DNA from: Phycisphaerales bacterium
GTDB taxonomy: Bacteria; Planctomycetota; Phycisphaerae; Tepidisphaerales; Tepidisphaeraceae
Assembly (NCBI GenBank): GCA_020853095.1
Contig: JADYZN010000067.1
Location: 1 to 55,341, forward strand
Direction: 5' to 3'
DNA length: 55,341 bases
Shown: positions 43,367-51,577 of the stretch, piece after piece
Position numbering within the stretch: position 1 is the first letter of the stretch
How the letters are laid out: the number at the start of each line of letters is the position of its first letter
Made by a program: the position numbers and the translations under genes
Notes under the pieces: model-generated
Database searches by the model: none
Seen by the model: the letters and a program-made list of their open reading frames with translations, nothing else
What the model was told of the DNA's origin: nothing

Positions 43367-45607
43367 ATGACGACACTACCACAGACGACCACCATGCGGC
43401 TGCCGCGCCCCAATGGCGCACAGGTTCTGGCCCCTCCGGGCGTCGGCCCATCCATCGCCATCGGCGGCCAGCCGGGATTTCAGATGACCGGGGCGGATGT
43501 GTGGCGGTTGATCCGAGCGAACATCTGGCTGATCTTGGGCATGATCATCCTCTCCAGCATCGCCGGTGTGGGATTGCATTTGTGGCTGGCTCATAGTTAT
43601 CCGCGTTATACCTCGACCGGCCTGCAGCGGATCGACCCGCCACAGCCGATCACCCTCAAGGGAAGCGATCGCCCCTTTTATGACACCACCAATCGTGAAA
43701 CCATCGCGCTGGAACAATTGACCCAGGCGCAGTTGTTGAAACAGGACCAGCTTTTCAGCGAGGTCCTGCAGAAAAGCGATGCGGTGCGTGGGACGGAATG
43801 GTATGCGAAATTCAATGGCGATACGGAAAAAGCCATGGAAGATTTGCGCGACAATTTCAGCGTCAGCCCGATCACTGATACCCGTCTGATCATGCTTGCG
43901 ATGACCTGTTCATCCCCCAAGGATGCCAAGATCATCGTCGATGAAATCGGCAACCAGCACCTGAAAAATCAGCAGGAACTGAGCCGAAACAAACAATACG
44001 AGCGCAGCAAAACCCTGACCGCCACGATGAACCGTTACAAGATCCGCCTTGGCGAGGTTCAGCAGGAACTTCGCGAAAAAGCGGTTCGTCTGAGCATCGA
44101 CGGCATGGGCGTTCCCGGCCGGCTCAGCTCAAAAGAAGTCGAGTTGTCCAACCTGATCAAGGAACAAATGGAGACCGACAGCCAGGCGGCGATGGCCAAG
44201 TCGTCCCTGGAATCGACCGAAAAATCGCTCCAGGAAGGCCGCGACCCACCCTTTGTCGAAGAAACCGTCAACAAGGACATCTTGGTGCTGGATTATCAGC
44301 GCCAGCTTGATCAAGCCCAGGCAGCGCTGCGGGCTGCGGAAAACCGCGTCTCGCCCGACCACAATTCCGCCCGCATGTGGGAAAGTCAAATCGAGGTCTG
44401 GCAGCGCAAACTCGAAGATCGCAAAGCCGAAGCCCGTGCCCAGGCCCGCGTTATGCTTCAGGACCAGATGCGATCGCAATTGAGCGCCCTGCAGGAACGG
44501 CTGGACTCCCTCAACAAGCGCGTCCAGGCGGCCAAGGATGACTTTGGCGAGATGTCCAAGGCCATGGAAACCTACCTGCTCCGCAAGGATGAGGAAAAGG
44601 ATCTTCTGGACAACATCAAGAGCCTCGATGAACAGTTGGAAATCATCGCCCAGACACAGAGCAGCCAGGACCTCAGCGGCCTGTTGTGGGCGATGCGTCC
44701 AGACATTCCCGACAAGATGAGCTTTCCGCGGCTGGTCATCATCCTTCCGATGGCGATCCTGCTGGGACTTGGTCTGAGCCTGGGCATCGCATTCCTGCGG
44801 GAAATGACCGACACCCGCGTCCGCTCGCCGCGTGACATCGCCAAGGTCGGCCAGATGAACATGCTGGGCATGATCCCGCACAACGAGGATGATCCGCAGG
44901 CGGTCGGCGCACGGCTGCCGCTGGTGATCTTCGATGCCCCGCATTCGATGACGGCCGAGCAGTTCCGACAGGTCCGCGCCCGCCTGCAACACGCGGCATC
45001 GCTGGACAGCACCCGCAGCATCCTGGTCACCAGCCCCAGCCCGGACGATGGCAAGACCACCGTGGCGTGCAACCTCGCGGCCGGATTGGCGCTCAATGGC
45101 CGCCGCATCCTGCTGATCGACGCCAACTTCCGGCGTCCGCAACTGCACAAAATCTTCGAAATCCCCAACGAATCGGGCCTCAGCGACGCCCTGGCCTCGC
45201 TGGACAATTTCGAGGCCGGCGTCCGCGAGACGGCCATCCCCAATCTGTCGATCATGACCAGCGGCCCCAAGCCCGGCAACACGACCGAATTGCTGGAAAG
45301 CCAGCTCCTGGTCGATTTCATCGAGCGCGCCCTCGAAGAGTACGATCACGTCATCTTCGACAGCGGCCCGATGCTGTTTGTCTCCGAAACCGTGGCGTTG
45401 GCGCCGCGGGTCGATGGCGTGGTGACGGTCGTTCGCGCCCGCACCAACACCCGCGGCCTGTTGCAACGGATGCGGGATGCCCTTCGGCAGGTCAAGGCCG
45501 AACACCTCGGCATCGTCCTCAACGCCGTCCATGCCCAGGCCGGCGGCTACTACGGCCGAAACATCAAGACCTACTACGAATACCAGAACGGACACGCGGT
45601 CTCATAA
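43367..45607 (+). CDS. Wzc-like polysaccharide biosynthesis tyrosine autokinase
   Basis: 746 residues. A Wzz-like chain-length part with membrane helices near 52-72 and 455-477 and a long coiled coil (about 210-420), then a cytoplasmic BY-kinase: SPDDGKTTVACNLA (Walker A, near 558), ILLIDANFRRPQ (Walker A', near 581), DHVIFDSG (Walker B, near 661). The C-terminus has a Tyr cluster (GGYYGRNIKTYYEYQNG), the likely autophosphorylation site. It acts with the Wza-like channel in exopolysaccharide polymerisation and export. AGGAG lies eight bases upstream of the ATG. Followed by a strong terminator. Confidence 0.93.
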   Translation: MTTLPQTTTMRLPRPNGAQVLAPPGVGPSIAIGGQPGFQMTGADVWRLIRANIWLILGMIILSSIAGVGLHLWLAHSYPRYTSTGLQRIDPPQPITLKGSDRPFYDTTNRETIALEQLTQAQLLKQDQLFSEVLQKSDAVRGTEWYAKFNGDTEKAMEDLRDNFSVSPITDTRLIMLAMTCSSPKDAKIIVDEIGNQHLKNQQELSRNKQYERSKTLTATMNRYKIRLGEVQQELREKAVRLSIDGMGVPGRLSSKEVELSNLIKEQMETDSQAAMAKSSLESTEKSLQEGRDPPFVEETVNKDILVLDYQRQLDQAQAALRAAENRVSPDHNSARMWESQIEVWQRKLEDRKAEARAQARVMLQDQMRSQLSALQERLDSLNKRVQAAKDDFGEMSKAMETYLLRKDEEKDLLDNIKSLDEQLEIIAQTQSSQDLSGLLWAMRPDIPDKMSFPRLVIILPMAILLGLGLSLGIAFLREMTDTRVRSPRDIAKVGQMNMLGMIPHNEDDPQAVGARLPLVIFDAPHSMTAEQFRQVRARLQHAASLDSTRSILVTSPSPDDGKTTVACNLAAGLALNGRRILLIDANFRRPQLHKIFEIPNESGLSDALASLDNFEAGVRETAIPNLSIMTSGPKPGNTTELLESQLLVDFIERALEEYDHVIFDSGPMLFVSETVALAPRVDGVVTVVRARTNTRGLLQRMRDALRQVKAEHLGIVLNAVHAQAGGYYGRNIKTYYEYQNGHAVS

Positions 45608-45628
45608 CGCCGCTGTCCATCCAACCAA

Positions 45629-45665
45629 AAGAAGCGTCGATCCTTCCTGATCGACGCTTCTTTTT
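45629..45665 (+). terminator. Strong terminator after Wzc-like gene
   Basis: A perfect 12-base-pair stem, GAAGCGTCGATC (45631-45642) with GATCGACGCTTC (45649-45660), extended by A/T pairs, with a six-base loop and a five-T run. Ends the exopolysaccharide cluster. Confidence 0.95.
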
Positions 45666-45810
45666 ATCCCCGGAACAACCTGATCCACTCGTCCCAGGAT
45701 CCGGGTTACAGGCTCATCGTATTTAATTATTCTTGCGTTTATATCTTTAATATGCCATATCTATGCTCGATTGGCAGGTCCGGAATCACGGGTTCAAGCG
45801 GAGGTCGGCG

Positions 45811-47097
45811 ATGTCGAGATCAACAGGTCTGAACGGGATTGGAACTCGGCCGCTTCTGCTGATGTTTGTGATTTTCTGTGGGACATTTTCTTCCGCTGTT
45901 GAGGCGGCGGATGATGCGGCGACGGGTTGTGTGGTGTGGGACAATCTTGTCCAAGCCAGAAAGACCGCCGATGCGACGGCAAAGGCATGGCACCATGTCG
46001 TCATCCCACCCGAACTTGAACAGAAGATCGAACGACTGCTGCTCGAGGCGATGCTGAACAATCCCGGCATGAACATGAAGACGGCCTACGAGAGCGTCAG
46101 GAACCAGCTCGACGCGAAGGAGCAGCTCCAGATTGCCCCCTGGTTTGTCGCGCGGGAAGCGCGCGACGCCGCCGACGCCGCCTTGAAAAATGCATCCGAT
46201 GAATACACCCGCGCCAGCAACGAAAAAGACAAGGCCCTGAACGAGGCGCAAAAAGCGTTCGAGGCCGAACAAGCCTGGCTCCAAAGCGAGAAAGCGGCCA
46301 TCCAATCCATGCCGCGCGACGGCGCTTATCTCGATCGTGTCAGCCGAATCACGCAACGGCTCAAATCGGCCTATGAAAAGATGAAGGTCGACCTGGACAA
46401 GCACAAGGGGTGCTTTTCGGATGTGCGTTCCTTCCTGGATGACAAGGATGAACGGCTGAAGCGCATCGCGATTCTGGACGCTGAAATCGCCCGCCGACGT
46501 GGCCTGGCAGGTGACAATAGTGGTTCAACCGATACAGGTGATTCCAATCAAGCCGGCACGAACACCGATGGACAGGCCGGCAATCCGGCCAATCCCGGCG
46601 CAAATCCGGCCGACGCCACCATCCAGCCCAATGCGGCGACGTGGAGCTGTGCGGGGCCGACCGTGAAGGTCATCCGCGACACGGAGAAACTCCTGACATC
46701 CAGTGATGCCTCCGGCGCAAGCTGGCGGGTGACCTCGCAGGATGGACAGCGCGTCGGCGATGCCAAAATCTCCATCACCAGTCCGCCCAAGGCCAAACTC
46801 ACCGTTGGCCAGGCCGTCAGCCTGACGATGACCGCCACCGCTCAACCGCCCGCCTGGGCCAACGGCATGTGGACACCCGGCGACTTTGGCGGCGGGCAGG
46901 TTTTCGATGGCGACGGCCTGTACATCGACACCCCCGGCGGCCGAATGATCGCCACCTGGCACAGACAGTTCATCGGCCATGACCCCAAAATGGCCCCCTG
47001 TTTCATGCGCGCCACCATCGGCCGGAACATCGGCAATGCCGTATTTGATCCGGAAGTCCAGATCACCTGGACGTATACCCTGGATGGTCAAAAGTAA
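45811..47097 (+). CDS. Secreted coiled-coil protein of unknown function
   Basis: 428 residues from the ATG at 45811, which has GGAGG about 7 bases upstream. A signal peptide (LLLMFVIFCGTFSSAVEA) is followed by a helical, Ala/Glu/Lys-rich coiled-coil region (about 75-220), a low-complexity Thr/Gly/Asn/Pro linker (about 235-275) and a C-terminal beta-rich domain with conserved Trp (MWTPGDFGGGQVFDGDGLYI). No enzyme motif. It lies alone after a terminator and ends 39 bases before a convergent small gene. Confidence 0.75.
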   Translation: MSRSTGLNGIGTRPLLLMFVIFCGTFSSAVEAADDAATGCVVWDNLVQARKTADATAKAWHHVVIPPELEQKIERLLLEAMLNNPGMNMKTAYESVRNQLDAKEQLQIAPWFVAREARDAADAALKNASDEYTRASNEKDKALNEAQKAFEAEQAWLQSEKAAIQSMPRDGAYLDRVSRITQRLKSAYEKMKVDLDKHKGCFSDVRSFLDDKDERLKRIAILDAEIARRRGLAGDNSGSTDTGDSNQAGTNTDGQAGNPANPGANPADATIQPNAATWSCAGPTVKVIRDTEKLLTSSDASGASWRVTSQDGQRVGDAKISITSPPKAKLTVGQAVSLTMTATAQPPAWANGMWTPGDFGGGQVFDGDGLYIDTPGGRMIATWHRQFIGHDPKMAPCFMRATIGRNIGNAVFDPEVQITWTYTLDGQK

Positions 47098-47136
47098 ACC
47101 GTCAATCAATCCTTCAAATTCGGCCGTGACGGTTCG

Positions 47137-47490
47137 CTACGCCCACCAGATCGCGCCATAGCCGCACAACAGCACCAACTGAAACACGATGAACCACGCC
47201 CATGCCGGCATCGAACGTTCCATGCGCGGCCGTGCAGCCGCTTGTGAGTTTTTGCGATGCTCCGCCAGCGCGATCACCAGATTCGCCTCAAAACGGGACA
47301 GTCCCCGCCTCTCTCCTTGGCGGATCAATCGCTGCCGCTGGCTGTACCGAAGCATCGACCCATCGAGTTGCCGCTCAACCAGCCGTGCAAACCCCTCCGA
47401 TCCCGCTTCCAGCCCACTCTCCGGATGATCCGAAGAAGGGCTTGGCAGGGGGCTTGCCCCGATCCTTCTCATGGCCGCCATCTGATTCAC
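47137..47490 (-). CDS. Small C-terminally anchored membrane protein
   Basis: About 117 residues from a GTG at 47490; ATG 47481 and 47472 are in-frame alternatives. A charged helical N-terminal part with GLSRFEANLVIALAEHR and a C-terminal membrane helix (AWAWFIVFQLVLLCGYGAIWW). No function recognised. It lies convergent with the secreted coiled-coil gene and divergent from the next. TAGACT ends 6 bases before the GTG, again in the leaderless style. Some doubt remains that it is coding. Confidence 0.55.
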   Translation of the reverse strand: MNQMAAMRRIGASPLPSPSSDHPESGLEAGSEGFARLVERQLDGSMLRYSQRQRLIRQGERRGLSRFEANLVIALAEHRKNSQAAARPRMERSMPAWAWFIVFQLVLLCGYGAIWWA

Positions 47491-47618
47491 GGTCGCAGTC
47501 TACCACCCCTCCTCCCGCTTCAGACTGCTTTTCACCCCGACGCGACATCTTCATTCAATTTCCCATGCTGATGATGACGATTTTTCCGGATTTTCCGTTA
47601 CACTATGCCGGACTTTCT

Positions 47619-48521
47619 ATGAAATGGTTTAAGCGCATCCTTCTTATCATCGCGATCCTTCTGACCGGCGTTCTGGCCGTGCTGGGCGCCAGTTATTACC
47701 TCATGAAGGGCATTCCAGAGTGGTATCATCCCCGCCACCAGACCGCCCAGCAGCGCGACATCGCCGCCCGCAGCGCCGAGCAGAAGCTGGCGGATGTGCA
47801 AAATTGGGCCGCCGACGCCCATGCCGCCGAAATCCGCGCCCGTTCCGGCCGGCCGACCACCACCGCCACCTCCGCCACCGTCACCTTCACCGAGGATGAA
47901 CTCAACGCCTTTTTCTATAAATGGGCCGAGTTTTATCATTTTCAGGACCGCTATGGCCAATACCTATCCGAGCCGGTGCTGGTCCTCCAGGACAACCGCC
48001 TGATCCTCGCCGCCCAGGCGCAAAAGCTGGACGCCGTCGTCAGTTTCCATTTTGAACCCTCCATCGACGAGCAGGGCCGCTTGCATCTGAAACTGGTCCG
48101 TGTTCTGGCCGGCCGGCTCCCCATGCCCGATGCCCTCTGGTCCAGCCAGAAATCCCGCCTCGAACGCTCGATCAAAGCCCACCTTCCCCATTGGCAGCTC
48201 GATGCCAACATCGACCCCGCCGGCATCGCCAACGATGACGCCGTCATGGCCGGCATGGGCAAACTGATCCTTCACCTGCTCAACAACCAGCCCAGCCAGG
48301 CGGTCATCTTCCTGCCCATCATCCAAAACGCCGGCATCCGCAAAGTCCCCGTCCGCCTGCTGGATGTCTCCATCGCCCCCCACGCCCTGACCCTCACGGT
48401 GGACCGCTTGACCTCCTCCGAACGCACGGAATATCTCCAACAACTTCGACAGGCCGACCCCCTGCAGGCCACCCTGGCGGTGATCACTCCAATTCCAAAA
48501 ACCCGAACTCATCCGGATTGA
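47619..48521 (+). CDS. Membrane-anchored protein of unknown function
   Basis: 300 residues from the ATG at 47619. A membrane anchor (ILLIIAILLTGVLAVLGASYYL) is followed by an exported, mostly beta-rich domain with FTEDELNAFFYKWAEFYHF and LDAVVSFHFEPSIDEQGRLH. No catalytic residues recognised. The coding strand is C-rich. Its 3' end overlaps the convergent glycosidase-like gene by 38 bases. A longer upstream frame is rejected because it crosses the small minus-strand gene and lacks a binding site. Confidence 0.7.
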   Translation: MKWFKRILLIIAILLTGVLAVLGASYYLMKGIPEWYHPRHQTAQQRDIAARSAEQKLADVQNWAADAHAAEIRARSGRPTTTATSATVTFTEDELNAFFYKWAEFYHFQDRYGQYLSEPVLVLQDNRLILAAQAQKLDAVVSFHFEPSIDEQGRLHLKLVRVLAGRLPMPDALWSSQKSRLERSIKAHLPHWQLDANIDPAGIANDDAVMAGMGKLILHLLNNQPSQAVIFLPIIQNAGIRKVPVRLLDVSIAPHALTLTVDRLTSSERTEYLQQLRQADPLQATLAVITPIPKTRTHPD

Positions 48522-50184
48522 TCACGTTCGTCCCCGCCAGATTCAACTGTGTCACCTGCAACGGCTGGGCCTGCACCCGCACCGCCTGAATCGCGATCCT
48601 CATCCCCTTGCGTGGCTCAAATCCCATCGTCGAAAACGGAATCACAAACTGCGCCACCCATCCATCCGTTTCAATTTTCACTTCGTTGGACCACGCCCCC
48701 GACCACAATTCATCCAGCCGCATCTCCTGATCGGGCTTCCCCGACGGGTCCAGAACGAAATGAAAATAATCATTGAGCAGCTGCGCGGGCGACACAAACA
48801 GGTGAACGCTTTGCATCGGGTTCCACCAGGTCCGCGCCCGCAATTGCCTTACGTTGTAATTGTCCGACGGCCACCTTGGCACCGGCAGCAATCCCGCCAC
48901 GTTCCGCTCAGCGCATCGGACCCGCACGTGCAGGGCCTCGGCGGTGTGCACTGACTGAATCTCCGTCACCTGATCCGCCTCCAGCGCCTCGGCGTTGTAC
49001 GCCCTCAAAAATCCACTTATTTTCGGCACCTGATCCCAATCCACCTCCCGCATCATCCGGCTGCGCAATACCCGCTTGTAATGCGGCACGCCGAATTTCA
49101 ACGCCCTGAACCGCTCGCTGACCCGATTGCGCAGCAATTCTTCCGACTCGTGCAGCGCCACCGATCCCACCTTCTGTCGCTCCATCTCCGCAAAGTAACC
49201 ATCCAGCCCGGCCGCCGTCACACCCTCGTAGCCGCTGATCGTCGGGATCACCTCCACCGGCCGATCCTTTACCTGCGGCCGGATCGCATCCAACTGCCTT
49301 CGGACCTCCGCCGGCGAACCGGCATAGGTATGGCTCGCCACCTGCACCGCATCCACCAGCCCGCTGTCCAGAATCTTCTCCAGATCAATCGCCATCCACG
49401 ACTTTTGATGCACCGGCCAGACCATCAGATCCACCCTCGTCCCGTTCTCCCGGCACATCCGGCACGCCTCGATCATCAATTCCGTATAGGGCCGGCTGAC
49501 AAAATCGACCCACCGATGCCAATCCGGCGTGTTCGGTTCCAACTTGCGCGCATTCAAACCACTTTGCCGTGCAAAGGCCTCCGTCATCTTCGGATTAAAT
49601 CCATATCGAAAATACCCATCGCCATCGGCGCTGGGTGTGCCGTTTCTCCTGACCAGATCCAACAAAATACGGCTGGGCTTGCTGGCCAGAATCTCCCGCA
49701 ATATCCCAAGCTTGTATCGCCGCACCTCTTCAAACCAGAATTCCAGGCAACCGCTGATGGATTCCCCCTGGCGGGTGGTGCACCACCACTGCTTGTTTTC
49801 CAGCATGAATGGCGAAGCGAACGACCCCCCATGGTCATCCTCCATGATCGTGTACCAGAGCGCCATTTCGATCCCGGACTGCTCGGCGGCGCGATGAGCC
49901 ACCTCCAGCGGGTTCCATTTGCGAAAATCCAACTGCAGGTAGTAACGGTAATACGACTGCGGGTACGTCAGATACGACCCCGTCTTGTCGTAAACCTCCC
50001 GGCCCACCAGCACCGGCGACACCTTTGATGGATAATCCGCCATCCCACCCTCGTGGGTCCGCAAATAGAGCCTCGACAACCCCGCATCGGCACATAAATC
50101 GCATATCCGATGCAAACCCTCGGCGTTGGAGGTGCCAAAATAATAAAACCAGTCCGGAAGCGTAATCAGCGAATGGAGGTTCAT
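48484..50184 (-). CDS. TIM-barrel glycoside-hydrolase-like protein with C-terminal CBM9-like domain
   Basis: 566 residues from the ATG at 50184, with AAGGGA upstream. The first 400 residues look like a family-10-like or GHL10 TIM-barrel (DWFYYFGTSNAEGLHRICDL; GIEMALWYTIMEDDHGG; VDLMVWPVHQKSW) and the last 150 like a CBM9-type sandwich (FHFVLDPSGKPDQEMRLDEL; WVAQFVIPFSTMGFEP). No signal peptide is seen, so it may be cytoplasmic. The catalytic acids were not assigned. Divergent from a 2-hydroxyacid dehydrogenase, with a strong promoter in between. Confidence 0.75.
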   Translation of the reverse strand: MNLHSLITLPDWFYYFGTSNAEGLHRICDLCADAGLSRLYLRTHEGGMADYPSKVSPVLVGREVYDKTGSYLTYPQSYYRYYLQLDFRKWNPLEVAHRAAEQSGIEMALWYTIMEDDHGGSFASPFMLENKQWWCTTRQGESISGCLEFWFEEVRRYKLGILREILASKPSRILLDLVRRNGTPSADGDGYFRYGFNPKMTEAFARQSGLNARKLEPNTPDWHRWVDFVSRPYTELMIEACRMCRENGTRVDLMVWPVHQKSWMAIDLEKILDSGLVDAVQVASHTYAGSPAEVRRQLDAIRPQVKDRPVEVIPTISGYEGVTAAGLDGYFAEMERQKVGSVALHESEELLRNRVSERFRALKFGVPHYKRVLRSRMMREVDWDQVPKISGFLRAYNAEALEADQVTEIQSVHTAEALHVRVRCAERNVAGLLPVPRWPSDNYNVRQLRARTWWNPMQSVHLFVSPAQLLNDYFHFVLDPSGKPDQEMRLDELWSGAWSNEVKIETDGWVAQFVIPFSTMGFEPRKGMRIAIQAVRVQAQPLQVTQLNLAGTNVINPDEFGFLELE

Positions 50185-50243
50185 GGTATCCCTTAACTTA
50201 TCTCCCAAGTCTCGCGGACCGATGGTGAAAAATAATTATGAAC

Positions 50244-50289
50244 TTGCATTTTCCAATGAATTAAATTATAGTTATAACGTTAAGTATAA
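50244..50289 (+). promoter_or_regulatory. Promoter with overlapping inverted repeat
   Basis: TTGCAT (50244-50249) and TATAGT (50267-50272) are spaced by 17 bases. Immediately downstream, TTATA...TATAA (50272-50289) flanks the palindrome TAACGTTA (50275-50282), which covers the predicted start. The placement suggests a repressor site for the dehydrogenase gene. The whole gap is AT-rich in a GC-rich region. Confidence 0.55.
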
Positions 50290-50321
50290 GTACGTCAAGA
50301 GGCTCATTGGAAATAGTCCGT

Positions 50322-51329
50322 ATGCGAGTTTTCCTGTTTGTTCCCAACTCGATGCAGCAACGGTGTTTCGCACCGGCCGATCTGGATCGCCTGCGGGGTT
50401 CCCACGAGCTGGTCCTTGCCCGTTCCGAAGAGCCGGCCGACCTGTTGCGTGAATGGGATCAGCAGGCTCCGCTTGCGGATGCCATCATCCTTGGGTGGGA
50501 CACCCCTCCCATGACCGATGCGATGCTCGATCTGGCCCCGCGGCTGCGTTTGCTGGTTCACTCGGCCGGTTCGGTCAAGCACCTGTTGCCTCCGGGGTTC
50601 TGGCAGCGACGGATTCGCGTGGTCACCTGCAACGATGCCCTCGCGGTCGGGGTGGCCGAGACGACGCTGGGGATGATGATCGCGGGTCTCAAAGGACTTT
50701 TCCCCGCAAACGCCCTCACCCACGCCGGTGGGTGGAAATCCGATCCGTTCGTGCTGCCGGGGTTTCCCGTCCGTGAATTGTTTGACGTCACCATCGGCCT
50801 GATCGGCGCCAGCAAGGTCGGCCGGCAGGTGATCCGCCTGTTGCAAGCCTTTGAAGTGTCGATTCTCGTGGCCGACCCGTATTTGTCGCGTGAGGAGGCC
50901 GTTCGGCTGGGCGTCAAGCGGGTGAGCCTCGATGAGCTGATGCGTCAAAGCGACATCGTCAGCCTGCACGCCCCGGCGTTGCCGATGACCCGACACATGC
51001 TTGGGGGCGCGCAATTCGGCGCCATGAAGGATCACGCCATTTTCATCAACACCGCGCGCGGCTCCATCGTCGATGAGGAGGCTTTGGCCCGTGAATTGAA
51101 AACCGGCCGGATCTTCGCCTTCCTGGACGTGACCCACCCCGAACCGCCGGATTCCGACCATCCGTTTAGAAATCTCCCCAACGTCGTCCTGACTCCCCAC
51201 ATTTCAGGCGCGATGTCCAACGGTTGCCGACGCATGGGGCGATGCGCCGTCGATCAATTGCTGCTGTTCGCGCAGGGGCTGCGCCTCCCCGGCGAAGTCA
51301 CCGCCGAGCAAATGGCCATCCTGGCCTGA
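50322..51329 (+). CDS. D-isomer-specific 2-hydroxyacid dehydrogenase
   Basis: 335 residues from the ATG at 50322. The NAD-binding glycine motif is GLIGASKVGRQV (G-x-x-G-x-x-x-G variant) followed by an acidic residue in VADPYL. Catalytic Arg is in NTARGSIVDEEAL, the Glu in DVTHPEPP and the His in TPHISG, so the reaction centre is complete. The enzyme reduces or oxidises a 2-hydroxy acid with NAD(P); the divergent glycosidase-like gene hints at a sugar-derived substrate. Cytoplasmic. It has no good Shine-Dalgarno (GGAAATAG at best). Confidence 0.9.
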   Translation: MRVFLFVPNSMQQRCFAPADLDRLRGSHELVLARSEEPADLLREWDQQAPLADAIILGWDTPPMTDAMLDLAPRLRLLVHSAGSVKHLLPPGFWQRRIRVVTCNDALAVGVAETTLGMMIAGLKGLFPANALTHAGGWKSDPFVLPGFPVRELFDVTIGLIGASKVGRQVIRLLQAFEVSILVADPYLSREEAVRLGVKRVSLDELMRQSDIVSLHAPALPMTRHMLGGAQFGAMKDHAIFINTARGSIVDEEALARELKTGRIFAFLDVTHPEPPDSDHPFRNLPNVVLTPHISGAMSNGCRRMGRCAVDQLLLFAQGLRLPGEVTAEQMAILA

Positions 51330-51376
51330 AAAATTTGGCGGTCCACTCTTTTTCAATTCATGGTAAGGTTTGCGGA

Positions 51377-51577
51377 ATGTGCCTGCGCGCAATGCGTATC
51401 CTGTTGCCATTTCTTTGTCTGTTGGCCGGGTGTGCTTCACCCGATGTCAACCCCGCCCAGTCCACCTCCCATCCGGCCAATCCGGATGCTCCCGAAGCCC
51501 CTTATCTCGTTACGCCATCCACCGCCCCCGCGACGACCACCTTTCACCCCATGGAACATGAACACCACCATCCTTAA
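51377..51577 (+). CDS. Small lipoprotein with His-rich C-terminus
   Basis: 66 residues from the ATG at 51377 (ATG 51392 also in frame). A lipoprotein signal with lipobox LAGC is followed by a Pro/Ala/Thr-rich spacer and a C-terminal MEHEHHHP, suited to metal binding. It overlaps the start of the TolC-like gene by 20 bases in another frame. It is the first gene of the likely copper module. Such short metal-binding lipoproteins are common beside CusC-like genes; a role in periplasmic copper trapping is inferred. Confidence 0.65.
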   Translation: MCLRAMRILLPFLCLLAGCASPDVNPAQSTSHPANPDAPEAPYLVTPSTAPATTTFHPMEHEHHHP

